Shown in pieces: positions 54,511 through 63,943 of a stretch of DNA of 64,000 bases. The stretch is from the NCBI GenBank assembly GCA_029210205.1, contig JARGOD010000014.1, positions 1-64,000 of the forward strand, in the 5' to 3' direction. Both the position numbers and the translations under genes were made by a program. Each line of letters begins with the position of its first letter. Position 1 is the first letter of the stretch. The stretch comes from Verrucomicrobiales bacterium (lineage in GTDB: Bacteria > Verrucomicrobiota > Verrucomicrobiia > Verrucomicrobiales > DEV007). The notes beneath the pieces were generated by a model, which worked only from the letters and a program-made list of their open reading frames with translations, had not been told where the DNA came from and did not search any database.

Positions 54511-56562
54511 TTAGTGTTTGAGTGCAAATCGGGGGAAAAGATGACGGCGTCGTGAATTTGACTGGAGTGAGCTGTTCTCGAATTTCAGCTCCTTCGTTTT
54601 CGGTTCTTTATCAACGGGATCGATGAAGATGAATCCAATACGTGTCTCATTTTCCCGGTTTAATCTCCGGACGCGCTGGGCAATTTCAGATTTGGCGCTC
54701 GTTCCTTTAGCGACGGCGATGACTTCGCGGTCTGAAAGTGATGATATCCATTCGATTAAGGGCGGGCTCTGAAGTGTCCCTGACTCGATCAGAATTTTCT
54801 CAAATGAGCTGCATAGTTTTGGGAGGACAGAAGAAAACCTCGTCGAATCAAAAATGTCCTCCGGAGAAAGAGTGAGGAGGCTCAGGTTTTTTGTGCCTGA
54901 CTCCGTGATACGCGCGGTGTCGGCTTGTGCTTTGACGCGGACAAGAAGTGTCTTCCGATTTCCGTTGGCGAGAGAAAGAGCAAGCTTTTGAGTGACCGCG
55001 GCGCTTTCGCTGGGGAGTCCCGGCGCGGAGATTTGCATGATTTGCGCGTTTCCGCCGAGCAGGTAAGGCATCATCGCATTTGATTCTGTCGCGTTCTCAT
55101 TACCAGCGGTCCAGTCTGCAATGACAGGAAGACGGAATCTGTTTTCGAGCTGTCCGGCCTTTGAGAAAGGAACGCCCGCAAGAATTTTTATGATCAGAAA
55201 TCCGCTGACGAGAAACAAACCGGCGAATCCACCTGCGATGGGGAAGATCAAGGTGGGCGGTCCCGCTGCCTTAAAGGGGGTGAGGGGTTCAGAGACGATC
55301 GTAGCAATGCTGCCCGGCATCTCCGTGGAGATAATATTCTCGCTGAGTCTTTGCTGGAGTGTTTTGTAATGCAGCCAACGATTGTCGACTTCCTCCATTG
55401 CGACTCGAAATTCTGAGCCTCTTGATTTTTGATCGATGAGTTCATTCTGCAATTGAGCGACTTCAAGGCCGAGAAGGGCTTCCCGTTTTTTGGCTGCTTC
55501 GTAGCGTGCACTCACGGTTTCGGTTAGTTCGTCCGCGAAGGCTTCGATTTGTTCCTCATAGCGATCTGCTTCTGCGGCTGCGGCGAGGTAGGTCGGATGC
55601 GAGGGCGTGTATTGCTGGCGGGCTGCAGCGAGACGAGACTTCGCTCCCGAAAGGGCTGTCATTAGGCCGGAAAAGTGTGAGTCGTTCCGGTAGCCGGCAA
55701 TCTCGACGATATCTGTCGCCGTTGTGCCTTCGCTAAGATTACCGAGTGATTCGTGTATCCCCTCTAACTCAACCCGGGCGCGGACTGCTTCGTTCAGGTC
55801 ACTTCCGAACTGAGTGAGCCTTGCAGCGAAAAGGTCGTGATCTTGATCGAGTGGGATTCCGGCAGTGCTTTCACGGAATTTGTTGAGTTCCTTTTCCGCT
55901 GTGAGTGCAGCGGCTTTGGCTTCGGCCACTTGCATTTCGATGAGGCTGCGGACTTTACTCACCTCGCCGCGTCGCTGGTCGGCGAGAAAAGACTGAAATT
56001 CATCGACGAAAGTGGAGGCAATCAAGCGTGCTCTCTCGGGATCGGGGTCGGTGGCGCTTATTTTAATGATGCGAGTCTCCGGTTGGAGGCTGGCCTTGAT
56101 TCGGTTCTTCTGGATGAAATCGAGGAGTTTGGCATCAGGCAGGGCCGGGTTGGAGGCCAGGTCAGGGGGGAGAAATCCGGCAGTGTTTCTCAGGTCGAGC
56201 TTTTCAACGACGCGAAGAACGACGGAGTCGGCAACCACTGTGACTTCAAGCGAGCGGAGAGATTCCTGGACTGAATCGCCGCTGCTTCCAACTTTTTCAA
56301 ACTGGAGCAACTGGTCGAGACTCGAGTCGACGAGGAGCATCGCAGAGCTTTCATACATTGGCTCCTGCGTCACTTTCCAGGCAGTAACGAGCGCTGCGCA
56401 AAGGAGTGGAACAAAGATGATGACCTTCCAGCTCTGTTTCAGCAGGTAGCCCAAATCATGTCGATCAATAAGGGGATCAACCATGAACTCGGAACGTCCC
56501 GGCACTTCTTCAGGAGGTGCTGTGCGCTCAATCACTTGAGGTTTGTAGGGAGTGAGAGACAT
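54511..56562 (-). CDS. Wzz/GumC-type chain-length protein with degenerate tyrosine-kinase-like domain
   Basis: The product is 683 residues from the ATG at 56562; an in-frame ATG at 56646 would add a hydrophobic leader in an AT-rich gap and is less likely. The first membrane helix is at about 55-75. A long periplasmic coiled coil contains the Wzz-type PxxP-like region before the second helix at about 440-460. The C-terminal part (about 505-650) aligns in order with the BY-kinase P-loop domain, but the Walker A is replaced by PGLPSESAAV and Walker A-prime reads LLVRVK. It is thus probably a dead kinase-like domain. It controls polymer length. It lies 15 bases upstream of the GT4 gene. Confidence 0.87.
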   Translation of the reverse strand: MSLTPYKPQVIERTAPPEEVPGRSEFMVDPLIDRHDLGYLLKQSWKVIIFVPLLCAALVTAWKVTQEPMYESSAMLLVDSSLDQLLQFEKVGSSGDSVQESLRSLEVTVVADSVVLRVVEKLDLRNTAGFLPPDLASNPALPDAKLLDFIQKNRIKASLQPETRIIKISATDPDPERARLIASTFVDEFQSFLADQRRGEVSKVRSLIEMQVAEAKAAALTAEKELNKFRESTAGIPLDQDHDLFAARLTQFGSDLNEAVRARVELEGIHESLGNLSEGTTATDIVEIAGYRNDSHFSGLMTALSGAKSRLAAARQQYTPSHPTYLAAAAEADRYEEQIEAFADELTETVSARYEAAKKREALLGLEVAQLQNELIDQKSRGSEFRVAMEEVDNRWLHYKTLQQRLSENIISTEMPGSIATIVSEPLTPFKAAGPPTLIFPIAGGFAGLFLVSGFLIIKILAGVPFSKAGQLENRFRLPVIADWTAGNENATESNAMMPYLLGGNAQIMQISAPGLPSESAAVTQKLALSLANGNRKTLLVRVKAQADTARITESGTKNLSLLTLSPEDIFDSTRFSSVLPKLCSSFEKILIESGTLQSPPLIEWISSLSDREVIAVAKGTSAKSEIAQRVRRLNRENETRIGFIFIDPVDKEPKTKELKFENSSLQSNSRRRHLFPRFALKH

Positions 56563-56743
56563 GGGAAAGCAAAACGGTCGTGGCTCAATATATCGTTTTT
56601 GAGCTATTATTTTGAGAATTATCGCAGCAATGACAAAATTAAGCAATAATTTTCTATCAAAATTACAGTTTTTACCTTAATATGAACTCAATACTACTTA
56701 TCTTATTAAATATGAGTCCCCGAACTCATTCCTCATCACTCTC
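56563..56743. promoter_or_regulatory. AT-rich divergent intergenic region
   Basis: This 181-bp gap lies between divergent genes (wzz-like and epimerase). The sequence is markedly more AT-rich than the flanking genes, as expected for promoters of both units. I cannot assign boxes with confidence. Confidence 0.4.
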
Positions 56744-57730
56744 ATGAATCGTCAACGAATCCTTGTCACCGGTGCGGCCGGCTTTATAGGAAGCCATACA
56801 GTGGACACCTTGCTCAGCCGCGGCTTCGAAGTAGTCGCCGTTGATAATTTTCGCACTGGAAGGGCGACTAATATCCGCCAGTGCGTGAAGGACTCGGGTT
56901 TTGTATTTGAGTTCGCCGATATCACACAAGAAAAGGTGCTGCGCTCTCTCTGCCTCAAATACCGGCCCGATACGATCATTCACCTCGCGGGTCTCGTCAG
57001 TGTCGTCCAAGCACAGGATGAGCCGAATCTCAATTACCTCCTCAATATTCAAGCTACGCACATCGTGGCAGAGGCAGCGCGAGCCAGTGGTGTGCGCCGC
57101 GTTGTTTTTGCTTCATCTGCGGCTGTCTACGGAAACAACGTAAATCTTCCACTCCATGAGACTTCAAAGACTGAGCCGATCAGTCTCTACGGAACCGCGA
57201 AGCGAGTCTCTGAACAGATTCTCGACGGTCATGCGACGACCTTTGGTCTCGAGGTCGCGTCTCTCCGGTTCTTTAATGTCTTCGGGCCGAGGCAGGATCC
57301 GCAATCGCCTTATTCAGGGGTCATGTCGATCTTTGCGAGACGGTTTGCAGAGGGTGAGGCAGTGAAGGTCTTTGGCGATGGGGCGCAGACCCGTGACTTC
57401 ATCTCGGTCTTTGATGTCGCAACAGCACTAGCTCAGGCGGCGTCGGTGACGGGGATCACTTCCGAGGTTTGTAATGTTTGCACGGGACGCCCAGTTAGTG
57501 TTCTTGAGATTATCCGCGAGTTTCAAGAGATCTATCCGAGTGCCCCGGGACCAGAGTTCTTGAGTGCTCGGGAGGGGGAGATTCTTCATTCGGTGGGAGA
57601 TCCCGCAGCAGCTTCTGAGATCCTCAACTTTGCTTCCGAGGTTTCATTGCAAAAAGGAATCCACTCTCTAGTCGAGGTAAGCCGACCTGAGACTGTGACT
57701 CACCCCAGGTTTGCTCCCGAGTTCGCCTGA
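56744..57730 (+). CDS. NAD-dependent nucleotide-sugar epimerase/dehydratase (SDR extended)
   Basis: The protein is 328 residues. The Rossmann motif is TGAAGFIGS (residues 8-16), the active-site triad is Ser in FASSAAVYG with YGTAK (Tyr and Lys), and the FNVFGPRQ segment is conserved. It resembles UDP-glucose/UDP-GlcNAc 4-epimerases of the WbpP type. It likely supplies a sugar precursor to the adjacent EPS locus. The exact substrate cannot be told. Confidence 0.88.
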   Translation: MNRQRILVTGAAGFIGSHTVDTLLSRGFEVVAVDNFRTGRATNIRQCVKDSGFVFEFADITQEKVLRSLCLKYRPDTIIHLAGLVSVVQAQDEPNLNYLLNIQATHIVAEAARASGVRRVVFASSAAVYGNNVNLPLHETSKTEPISLYGTAKRVSEQILDGHATTFGLEVASLRFFNVFGPRQDPQSPYSGVMSIFARRFAEGEAVKVFGDGAQTRDFISVFDVATALAQAASVTGITSEVCNVCTGRPVSVLEIIREFQEIYPSAPGPEFLSAREGEILHSVGDPAAASEILNFASEVSLQKGIHSLVEVSRPETVTHPRFAPEFA

Positions 57731-57779
57731 GTTGACGGAAAGAGGCGGCAGCATTCTGGACCGGTGGCCCCGACCGTTG

Positions 57780-59708
57780 CTATCTCTTTTCCTTCCCCTC
57801 ATTCTTGTGCTCAGCGAGTAGGCCACGAATGGAGTTGGGAGCGCCTGGTTTATAGCTGTTTCCACTTTCGTGATACGAGTCGCCATCCCAGTGCCAGAAG
57901 AGAGCCGCTTCCCATAGCATTCCCGACTGTGCTACCCCGTGGCCGCCTGCACTAAGAAACTCGGAAGTAGTGAAGGCATCCTTCCCGTCCGACCCTACCG
58001 CAACCGCTTGGATTGTTAGCGCACCATTCCTCCATTCAGAGTTCTTACCGAGAACATTGCTTTTCACGTCGCCAGTGTTCGTTGGGATGACTCCGGCAGT
58101 GCTGATGATGTCCTGAGACATGGTGATCGCGAGGCCTTTCAGCTTTGCTGTATTACTCGAACCGTTCAGGCTGAAGGTCATGAGCTCGCGTGTCGCGGTA
58201 TCGTCGTATTCGTTGACAGGGAGGGTAACTGTTTTTGACTCTCCTTTGTCCTGATAATCTAGTGTCAGGCTGAGTCCCGGCGAGAGGTCACCATTCACAA
58301 CGATAAGCTTGAACATCTGCTTAGGATTTTGGATCGCCTCGTCCAACTCTATCTGTTTGCTCTCAGGAAGTGAGAAAAAGTTGATCTTCTTGATTCCGTA
58401 TTTTCCCGTGATGTCGTGGGTGTGTGCACCGGTGCTACCTTTGCCGATTTCAGAGATCGTGACGGAGGTATCGAGATCGAGATGTCCGTCAAAGAGCCCC
58501 TGTTCTTCGGTTGCATAGCGCGATGCGAAAGGGCTGTCGACGTAATCGGGCGAAATCGCCTTTGCGTAGGCACTCACGCCAAAGCCGCCGGGATAGTCGG
58601 AGGCGTTCACGCTAAATTTTCCAGCATAGGCGGCAAGGTCAGTCTTCACACCACTGCTTCCAGGTACCGGCATGATCTGATAGTGAATAAGCGAAGTTCC
58701 TGAGCTGTTCAAATCAAAGAGTGTGACTTGAATTGAGCGAGTTCCGGAACTGAAATTATTCGAACTGAATTCAATGTCTGGAGGTCGAAGCGCGCCCATG
58801 AGTGCTTTGTATTCCTGATTCACGACACTGCTCTGATTCCAGAGAGTCGAGTCATATGGAATTGCCTGTGCTTTGACGAATGCATTCGCCGGAACCGGAA
58901 AGGTGAGGCCCGGGAGAAGCTCCTTCCAGGCGGCATAGTCGATAGAGTAGAAAAGGTGCGAACTTCCTTGAGGATTCGGATTCGTTAGTGATACCGAGAG
59001 CGGAAATTGAGAGGTCACAAAGTTTCCTCCTGGAACTGTAAATTGAGGGGGTAGTAGGTCCTGTTTATTTGTCAAAATGACGGGCGGTGGCACGGGAGTA
59101 TTCGAAGGCGAAGTGGTAGGGACCTCCGTGACTGGAATGACGGTAGGTCCCGTTGGTGCAGCAGGCATCGCTTCTGAATAATCCCAAATCCAATCGTCTT
59201 TGGAGGCGTAACTGAGAGAGCTCTTTCGATTTGCATCGTCATCCCCAACGTTGCTCGTTCCGACATCACCGAGAGATACGGTGCGAATTCCGGGAGCACC
59301 GCTGTAGGCAATAGTAAATCGTTTAGACGCTGCATCCCACCGCAGGCGGGGTTTGCCTGCGGCAGCTTCTTCATCAGTCTGCAGCGTGAGAAAAGCCCGT
59401 TCGTCCAGAAATCCACCGCTGAGTCCGGGAGTGAGATTTTTTACTTCATCTGATAGTGAAGCTTTGAGTCTGGAGACAACCTCCGTTGCGTCATCGACAC
59501 CGTCGAGGTCGCCTCCGGAAGCGAGGTAGCTTTTGACGGCAGAATTAAGAACAGCGTGGTCTTGCTGCATTTTGACTTCTCGTGCCCCGTTGATCAGGCC
59601 AATCTTGTTCACTCCGACGCCGATGCCTGCTATAATCCCAACCACAGCGACAAGAATGACAAGTTCAACCTGGGATAAGCCCCGTGAGTGGTAGAACGAC
59701 ATCTTCAT
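57780..59708 (-). CDS. Very large type IV prepilin-like protein with chitobiase-like domains
   Basis: The protein is 642 residues. The prepilin leader ends at Gly10, then LSQVELVILVAVVGII gives the hydrophobic stem with Glu at +5, so it should be processed by a prepilin peptidase. After the pseudopilin-like start (about 10-140), a Pro/Thr linker leads to two CHB_HEX_C-like domains (about 210-395, with SIDYAAWKEL). A beta-rich end (about 420-642) is Asp-rich and Gly-rich. Typical pilins are 130-200 residues. The protein may be a tip or minor pilin with a sugar-binding part. It is near the EPS locus. Confidence 0.78.
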   Translation of the reverse strand: MKMSFYHSRGLSQVELVILVAVVGIIAGIGVGVNKIGLINGAREVKMQQDHAVLNSAVKSYLASGGDLDGVDDATEVVSRLKASLSDEVKNLTPGLSGGFLDERAFLTLQTDEEAAAGKPRLRWDAASKRFTIAYSGAPGIRTVSLGDVGTSNVGDDDANRKSSLSYASKDDWIWDYSEAMPAAPTGPTVIPVTEVPTTSPSNTPVPPPVILTNKQDLLPPQFTVPGGNFVTSQFPLSVSLTNPNPQGSSHLFYSIDYAAWKELLPGLTFPVPANAFVKAQAIPYDSTLWNQSSVVNQEYKALMGALRPPDIEFSSNNFSSGTRSIQVTLFDLNSSGTSLIHYQIMPVPGSSGVKTDLAAYAGKFSVNASDYPGGFGVSAYAKAISPDYVDSPFASRYATEEQGLFDGHLDLDTSVTISEIGKGSTGAHTHDITGKYGIKKINFFSLPESKQIELDEAIQNPKQMFKLIVVNGDLSPGLSLTLDYQDKGESKTVTLPVNEYDDTATRELMTFSLNGSSNTAKLKGLAITMSQDIISTAGVIPTNTGDVKSNVLGKNSEWRNGALTIQAVAVGSDGKDAFTTSEFLSAGGHGVAQSGMLWEAALFWHWDGDSYHESGNSYKPGAPNSIRGLLAEHKNEGKEKR

Positions 59709-59826
59709 ATAGAAATTATAATTACAATAACTGCTATATCAAGCGTTTTGATGTGAACATATTCTTCTCCTGATAGCTCAACGTACTTAGCTAATTAGCT
59801 GGATCAGTTTCTCTAAGTGAGGCTGA

Positions 59827-61017
59827 TCAGCTGTTGATCACACGAATGGCAACAAGATCGCCTTCCGCGTTTCGGCAGTAGATTCTACCGTTAGCATAAA
59901 CCGGAGCAGTCCAGCATTTTCCTTCAAGGACCTTTTGTTGAAGGAGTAGATGATACCTTTCAGGAGTGGCTTTGAAGATAGTTAGAAGGCCATTGTCGAA
60001 TACGATCACATTTTCGCCCACCGCCATCAGCCCACCGCTGCCAAAGCCTTCCTCCAGCCAAACAATCTCACCAGTATCCAGGCTCGTGCACATTAACTCA
60101 GTCGGGCGGTGTGTCGTTCCGTGCAATGAGTATAGGTGATTCCCGATGAGAACGCCGGGGTTGAAATACCACTTCATGTCGTGCTGTTTCCATACCGGGG
60201 TAGGAGTTGAATCGCCTTTGTTAAAAGTCAGCATCTCTGTACCGGCGCTTGATGAGAGAATGATTCGATTTCCTGCGATCACAGGATCCGAGGCATTGAC
60301 ATCACGGCTCGATCTCCATGGGTATTCCCACCTGCTTTTACCGGTAGTAGAATCGAAACCTATCAACCCCTTTGCCGAAAACAGAAGATGGTAGTGATCT
60401 TTGTTCGTTTGTGAAAACGGAACGACAGTAGCATAGCCGGACGTTTCGGTAGAAGGCATCCAGAGCGTCTCGCCTGTTTCCTTTGCGAGGGCGAGTCCAC
60501 CGCGTCCCACATTCAGCAAAACCTTGTCTCCGACGATGAAGGCGGACCCAGCGAAGCTCCACTCGGGCAATTCGAATTCATGATCGGCGATGAGGTCGCG
60601 CTTCCAGATCACTGCTCCGGTTTCCAGCTCGAGTCGGAACGCGTGTCCCTTTTTGCTCAGGGTGTAGACGGAGCCTTCATGAATCGTCGGAGTCCCACCC
60701 GGCCCGCCCTCGTAGTAGAGCGGATCGAGCGCACAATCATAGGTGTGCTTCCACAAAACCTCGCCGGTTTTGGCATCGAGACACCAAACGGTATCTTTTT
60801 CGTTCTGATTTCCCATCGTGAGAACGCGATCACCGACAACCGATACAGTGCAGAATCCGATGCCCACTTCCGTCTTCCAAGCAATCGGGAGGGTCTCGGG
60901 AAGACTCGCCGGAAAGGCTTCATTTGAAATGCCGTTGTAGTCAGGGCCGCGCCAGTTCGGCCAGTCCAGTGAGAGGGCGATCGTCGGCAGAAACAAGAGG
61001 GCGAGAAGTGCTTTCAT
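59827..61017 (-). CDS. Exported PQQ-like beta-propeller protein
   Basis: The product is 396 residues from the ATG at 61017; an in-frame ATG at 61056 is upstream of the signal peptide and unlikely. It has a signal peptide (about 1-17). Then comes DWPNWRGPDYNGIS, the typical verrucomicrobial/planctomycetal start, and several propeller repeats of the form DAKTGEVLWKH, ETGAVIWKRD and TTGKSRWEYPW. No heme or PQQ-contact residues can be assigned. It may be a scaffold (BamB-like) or a degenerate dehydrogenase. Confidence 0.83.
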   Translation of the reverse strand: MKALLALLFLPTIALSLDWPNWRGPDYNGISNEAFPASLPETLPIAWKTEVGIGFCTVSVVGDRVLTMGNQNEKDTVWCLDAKTGEVLWKHTYDCALDPLYYEGGPGGTPTIHEGSVYTLSKKGHAFRLELETGAVIWKRDLIADHEFELPEWSFAGSAFIVGDKVLLNVGRGGLALAKETGETLWMPSTETSGYATVVPFSQTNKDHYHLLFSAKGLIGFDSTTGKSRWEYPWRSSRDVNASDPVIAGNRIILSSSAGTEMLTFNKGDSTPTPVWKQHDMKWYFNPGVLIGNHLYSLHGTTHRPTELMCTSLDTGEIVWLEEGFGSGGLMAVGENVIVFDNGLLTIFKATPERYHLLLQQKVLEGKCWTAPVYANGRIYCRNAEGDLVAIRVINS

Positions 61018-61096
61018 TGGATAATAAAAGCATGAAATAATCTGCCTGTTTAGCAAGGCGATTCCGTGGTCATCACGCTACCGGATCTGCGCTAAG

Positions 61097-62053
61097 TCAT
61101 TTCCACTCCCAGCGATCCTTTTCGACGAGTCCTGCCTCGGAACGAACCTTTTCCGATTGGAGGTCCTGTTTCGCCTTTTCATCCTCTTTCAGATAAGCAT
61201 CCCAGAACCGGGTGCTGAGGACCAGAATCGCGTGGTGATGATGGTCGATACAATTCTGTCGCGAGAAGCCTCCGACATCTGAAAAAGCAAAGTGCTCGGC
61301 GTCTTCGAGAACGAGATGATACTTATCATTATCGGGAAGACCGGTGAAGACCTGCATTCGTGACTCGGGCGTGGTTCTCGCATCGATCGGACTTCCGTCT
61401 TTGGTTCCGGTCATGAGAAGAACAGGAAACTCAATATGACCGAAGGCCTCTTCGGGCGTGAATCGTTTATGCAGCGACGGGCTGAAGGCGAGGAAGGCAT
61501 CGATGCGAGGTTCGAGAAAATTCATCTCGAGAGGGAATTTCTGGCCCATCATCGCCTGCGTCGTGTTCGCTCCATAGCTGTGTCCGCTCATGCCGATGCG
61601 TTCCAGATTCAGCCTGCCATGAAGCGGGTGACCTGCTTCAACACTCCATTTCTCGAGCTGATCAATCACAAAGGGAATGTCTGCGTAGCGAGCGAGTGAG
61701 GATTGAAAGTTCGCCGCTTTCTTCAGCGCAGCCATGCGCCCCGCGCGATCGACATTTTTCCAGACTTCTTCGTCGCTACCCGCATGTTGCACGAAGATCG
61801 CGATGTATCCGGCCGCCGCCCAGTGATTACCGAGATAGGGGTTGTTGTTCCGCGATCCGCCGAGGCCGTGCGAGAAAATGACGATAGGAGCCGGGGTTTC
61901 AGCCGCTGGTAGATAGACTTTTACAGGAACGGTTCGCTCGCGAGAGGTATCGACCGGCTCGAAGGAAAGCGTCTGGATTATCGCTTCTTCAGCATAGGTT
62001 AACCCTGCGAAGAATGCAGAAGTCGCGAGTAAAAAGAGGCGTGAAGTGATCAT
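61097..62053 (-). CDS. Exported alpha/beta-hydrolase (chlorophyllase/PETase-like)
   Basis: The protein is 318 residues with a signal peptide (about 1-21). The oxyanion-hole region is FSHGLGGSRNN, and the nucleophile elbow GHSYG holds the Ser. The Asp is near MTGTKDGSP, and the His is likely in EDAEHFAFSD. It hydrolyses an ester of unknown identity. It lies 43 bases upstream of the PQQ-like gene and 51 bases downstream of the SASA-lactonase gene on the same strand, so a three-gene unit is possible. Confidence 0.82.
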   Translation of the reverse strand: MITSRLFLLATSAFFAGLTYAEEAIIQTLSFEPVDTSRERTVPVKVYLPAAETPAPIVIFSHGLGGSRNNNPYLGNHWAAAGYIAIFVQHAGSDEEVWKNVDRAGRMAALKKAANFQSSLARYADIPFVIDQLEKWSVEAGHPLHGRLNLERIGMSGHSYGANTTQAMMGQKFPLEMNFLEPRIDAFLAFSPSLHKRFTPEEAFGHIEFPVLLMTGTKDGSPIDARTTPESRMQVFTGLPDNDKYHLVLEDAEHFAFSDVGGFSRQNCIDHHHHAILVLSTRFWDAYLKEDEKAKQDLQSEKVRSEAGLVEKDRWEWK

Positions 62054-62104
62054 CGTCTCGATCCAACTCCGCCTCTGGAAAGAGGTTTCGCGAAAACGAC
62101 CTGA

Positions 62105-63943
62105 CTAGCGGGTCACGAGGTCGGAGATCTGAATGTCCCACTCCAGCGTGCCGGCGCGGGTGAGGTCACCGTTATGTTCCACTTTGTAGGCCATGAGAGT
62201 TCCTTCACCGAATCCGGTCGCGAGAAGCCATTTCCCGTCCGGTGAAAGCGCGAGTCCCCAGGGGATCTTGTCCGCCTTCGTGAGGCCGAGATGCTTCACT
62301 CTTCCACTTTCGAGAATAAGATACCGCGAGATGAAATCGAAGTCGTGCTTATGGCCGCGAATCCCTGCGAAGAGAAATCGTCCGTCCGGCGTGATGACGA
62401 TGTCGGAAGAACTCACGCCCTCTTCCGGAGGCTCCGCTCCGGTGATATCGCAGACTTGCTTGATAGTGAGCGAACCGTCATCAGCTTTGTTATAAACAGA
62501 AACACCGAGATGCTGCTCGTTGCTGAAATAGAGAATCGGCTGCGTTGGATGATAGGCTAAGTGACGCGGGCCGGTTCCCTCGGGTGGCATTACATCGAGT
62601 TTCTCGAGCGCGGTGAGGGCACCCATGTCAGGATCGAAGTGATACTGATAGAGTGCGTTGCTGTCTTTCACGTAGGGAATGTAGACATAGCGGTTGTCCG
62701 GTGAAACGAGGACGCAGTGCGCTGCTTTTCGCCCCTCGTTCAGGCTCGAAACGAGGTCGCCGGGAAGGCCCTCATTGTCGAGTTCATAAACATCGACAAA
62801 ACCGTCTCCGTAGTTGCAGCCGAGGAGGAATCGGTTGCGGCGATCAAGGCTGAGGTAGGAATAACCATTTGCCGTCGTGAAGGGGGAGAGGGAAATACCA
62901 TTTCTTGTGTGTGTTGCGACGGCGGCAGGAGTCTTTCCATCTTCAGCACCACGATTCGAAGTGACGAAGAACTGCTTCTTGAAAGGATGCACTGCGATCG
63001 TCGCGGCGCTGAATCCCAGTTCAACCTGCTCAACGACGGCGAGCTTGAGTTGATCTCCGGCAGGGGTCGCCTTCACGACCCAGAGGGAATCAGTCTTACG
63101 ACTCGGCGCGTAGACGTGGAATGGCTTCCCTCGCGAGTTGAGTTGCTCCATCGCACCGACCATTTCGCGCCCGAGTTCATGGCAACCGGCTGTAGCGATG
63201 TGGACATCGGGTTTGCCGTCTTTGTCCGGTTCAAACTCGAGGTTGGAAAGCGGGACCACGGTGAGGTTGGGATCACGCGAGGCGATCCGGCTCAGGGACT
63301 CGTTCACCCGAGCGCGCCCTTCGCTAAGTTCACGAATGTGGCCGGCGACGATGGGAAGCTTCGGATTGCCGATGATATCCCGAAAGCGCCAGAAGACACT
63401 CCGAATCGTGCGCCGGAAAAGCGCTGCATCCGTCGATTCGTTCGATTCTCCCTGATGCCAGAAGAGACCCTTGATCTCCAGATCCTCTTCCAGTTCCGAC
63501 TGCACCTGAGCGCGGGCTTTCGTGAGGTAGGTTTCAAAGAGGCCGAAAAGTCCTTCATCAAAAGATTCACCCACGCGTGGGTTTTCGCCCGGCCACCAGC
63601 TATTGATCTTTTCCCCGGTGACGGGCGCTCCGCAGCGGCAGTATTGAATGAAAACGATGTCCTCTCCGCCGGCCTTGTCGAGCAGCGCCTGCGCGAGACC
63701 GGTTCCTTTCGCGGACGGATTCAGGGAGCCGAGTGACACGAGAATCGACTCATCCGGCTCGGAAACGCACTTCATCCCAAAGTAGTGAATCTTTGGCCCG
63801 TCAGTATCTTCCGCATCGGAATCTTCGCTTAGCTGACTGAGCCTCCAACCGTTCGACTGACCCGCGACGATATAGGTATCAATCGCCTGCGCGGGAAACA
63901 GAATCGAAGTGATGAGAAGGCAAAACAGGGGCAGTAGTTTCAT
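62105..63943 (-). CDS. Exported sialate-O-acetylesterase-like (SASA) domain fused to a lactonase-type propeller
   Basis: The product is 612 residues from the ATG at 63943; a GTG at 63955 would add four residues. It has a signal peptide (about 1-20, ending FPAQA). The SASA/SGNH hydrolase part (about 22-260) has the GQSNG block (Ser), FIQYCRCG and WHQGESN. The C-terminal 7-bladed propeller (about 285-612) resembles the 6-phosphogluconolactonase (Pgl) family, with GTGPRHLAYHP and FSNEQ. Lactone or ester hydrolysis of a sugar acid is possible. The fusion is uncommon in my experience of these families. It continues the glycan-degradation theme of the window. Confidence 0.82.
   Translation of the reverse strand: MKLLPLFCLLITSILFPAQAIDTYIVAGQSNGWRLSQLSEDSDAEDTDGPKIHYFGMKCVSEPDESILVSLGSLNPSAKGTGLAQALLDKAGGEDIVFIQYCRCGAPVTGEKINSWWPGENPRVGESFDEGLFGLFETYLTKARAQVQSELEEDLEIKGLFWHQGESNESTDAALFRRTIRSVFWRFRDIIGNPKLPIVAGHIRELSEGRARVNESLSRIASRDPNLTVVPLSNLEFEPDKDGKPDVHIATAGCHELGREMVGAMEQLNSRGKPFHVYAPSRKTDSLWVVKATPAGDQLKLAVVEQVELGFSAATIAVHPFKKQFFVTSNRGAEDGKTPAAVATHTRNGISLSPFTTANGYSYLSLDRRNRFLLGCNYGDGFVDVYELDNEGLPGDLVSSLNEGRKAAHCVLVSPDNRYVYIPYVKDSNALYQYHFDPDMGALTALEKLDVMPPEGTGPRHLAYHPTQPILYFSNEQHLGVSVYNKADDGSLTIKQVCDITGAEPPEEGVSSSDIVITPDGRFLFAGIRGHKHDFDFISRYLILESGRVKHLGLTKADKIPWGLALSPDGKWLLATGFGEGTLMAYKVEHNGDLTRAGTLEWDIQISDLVTR

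Noticed and set aside
62717-63736. 339-codon + strand frame opposite the SASA-lactonase gene
   Set aside because: It is antisense to a gene with catalytic motifs, and its translation shows no domain.
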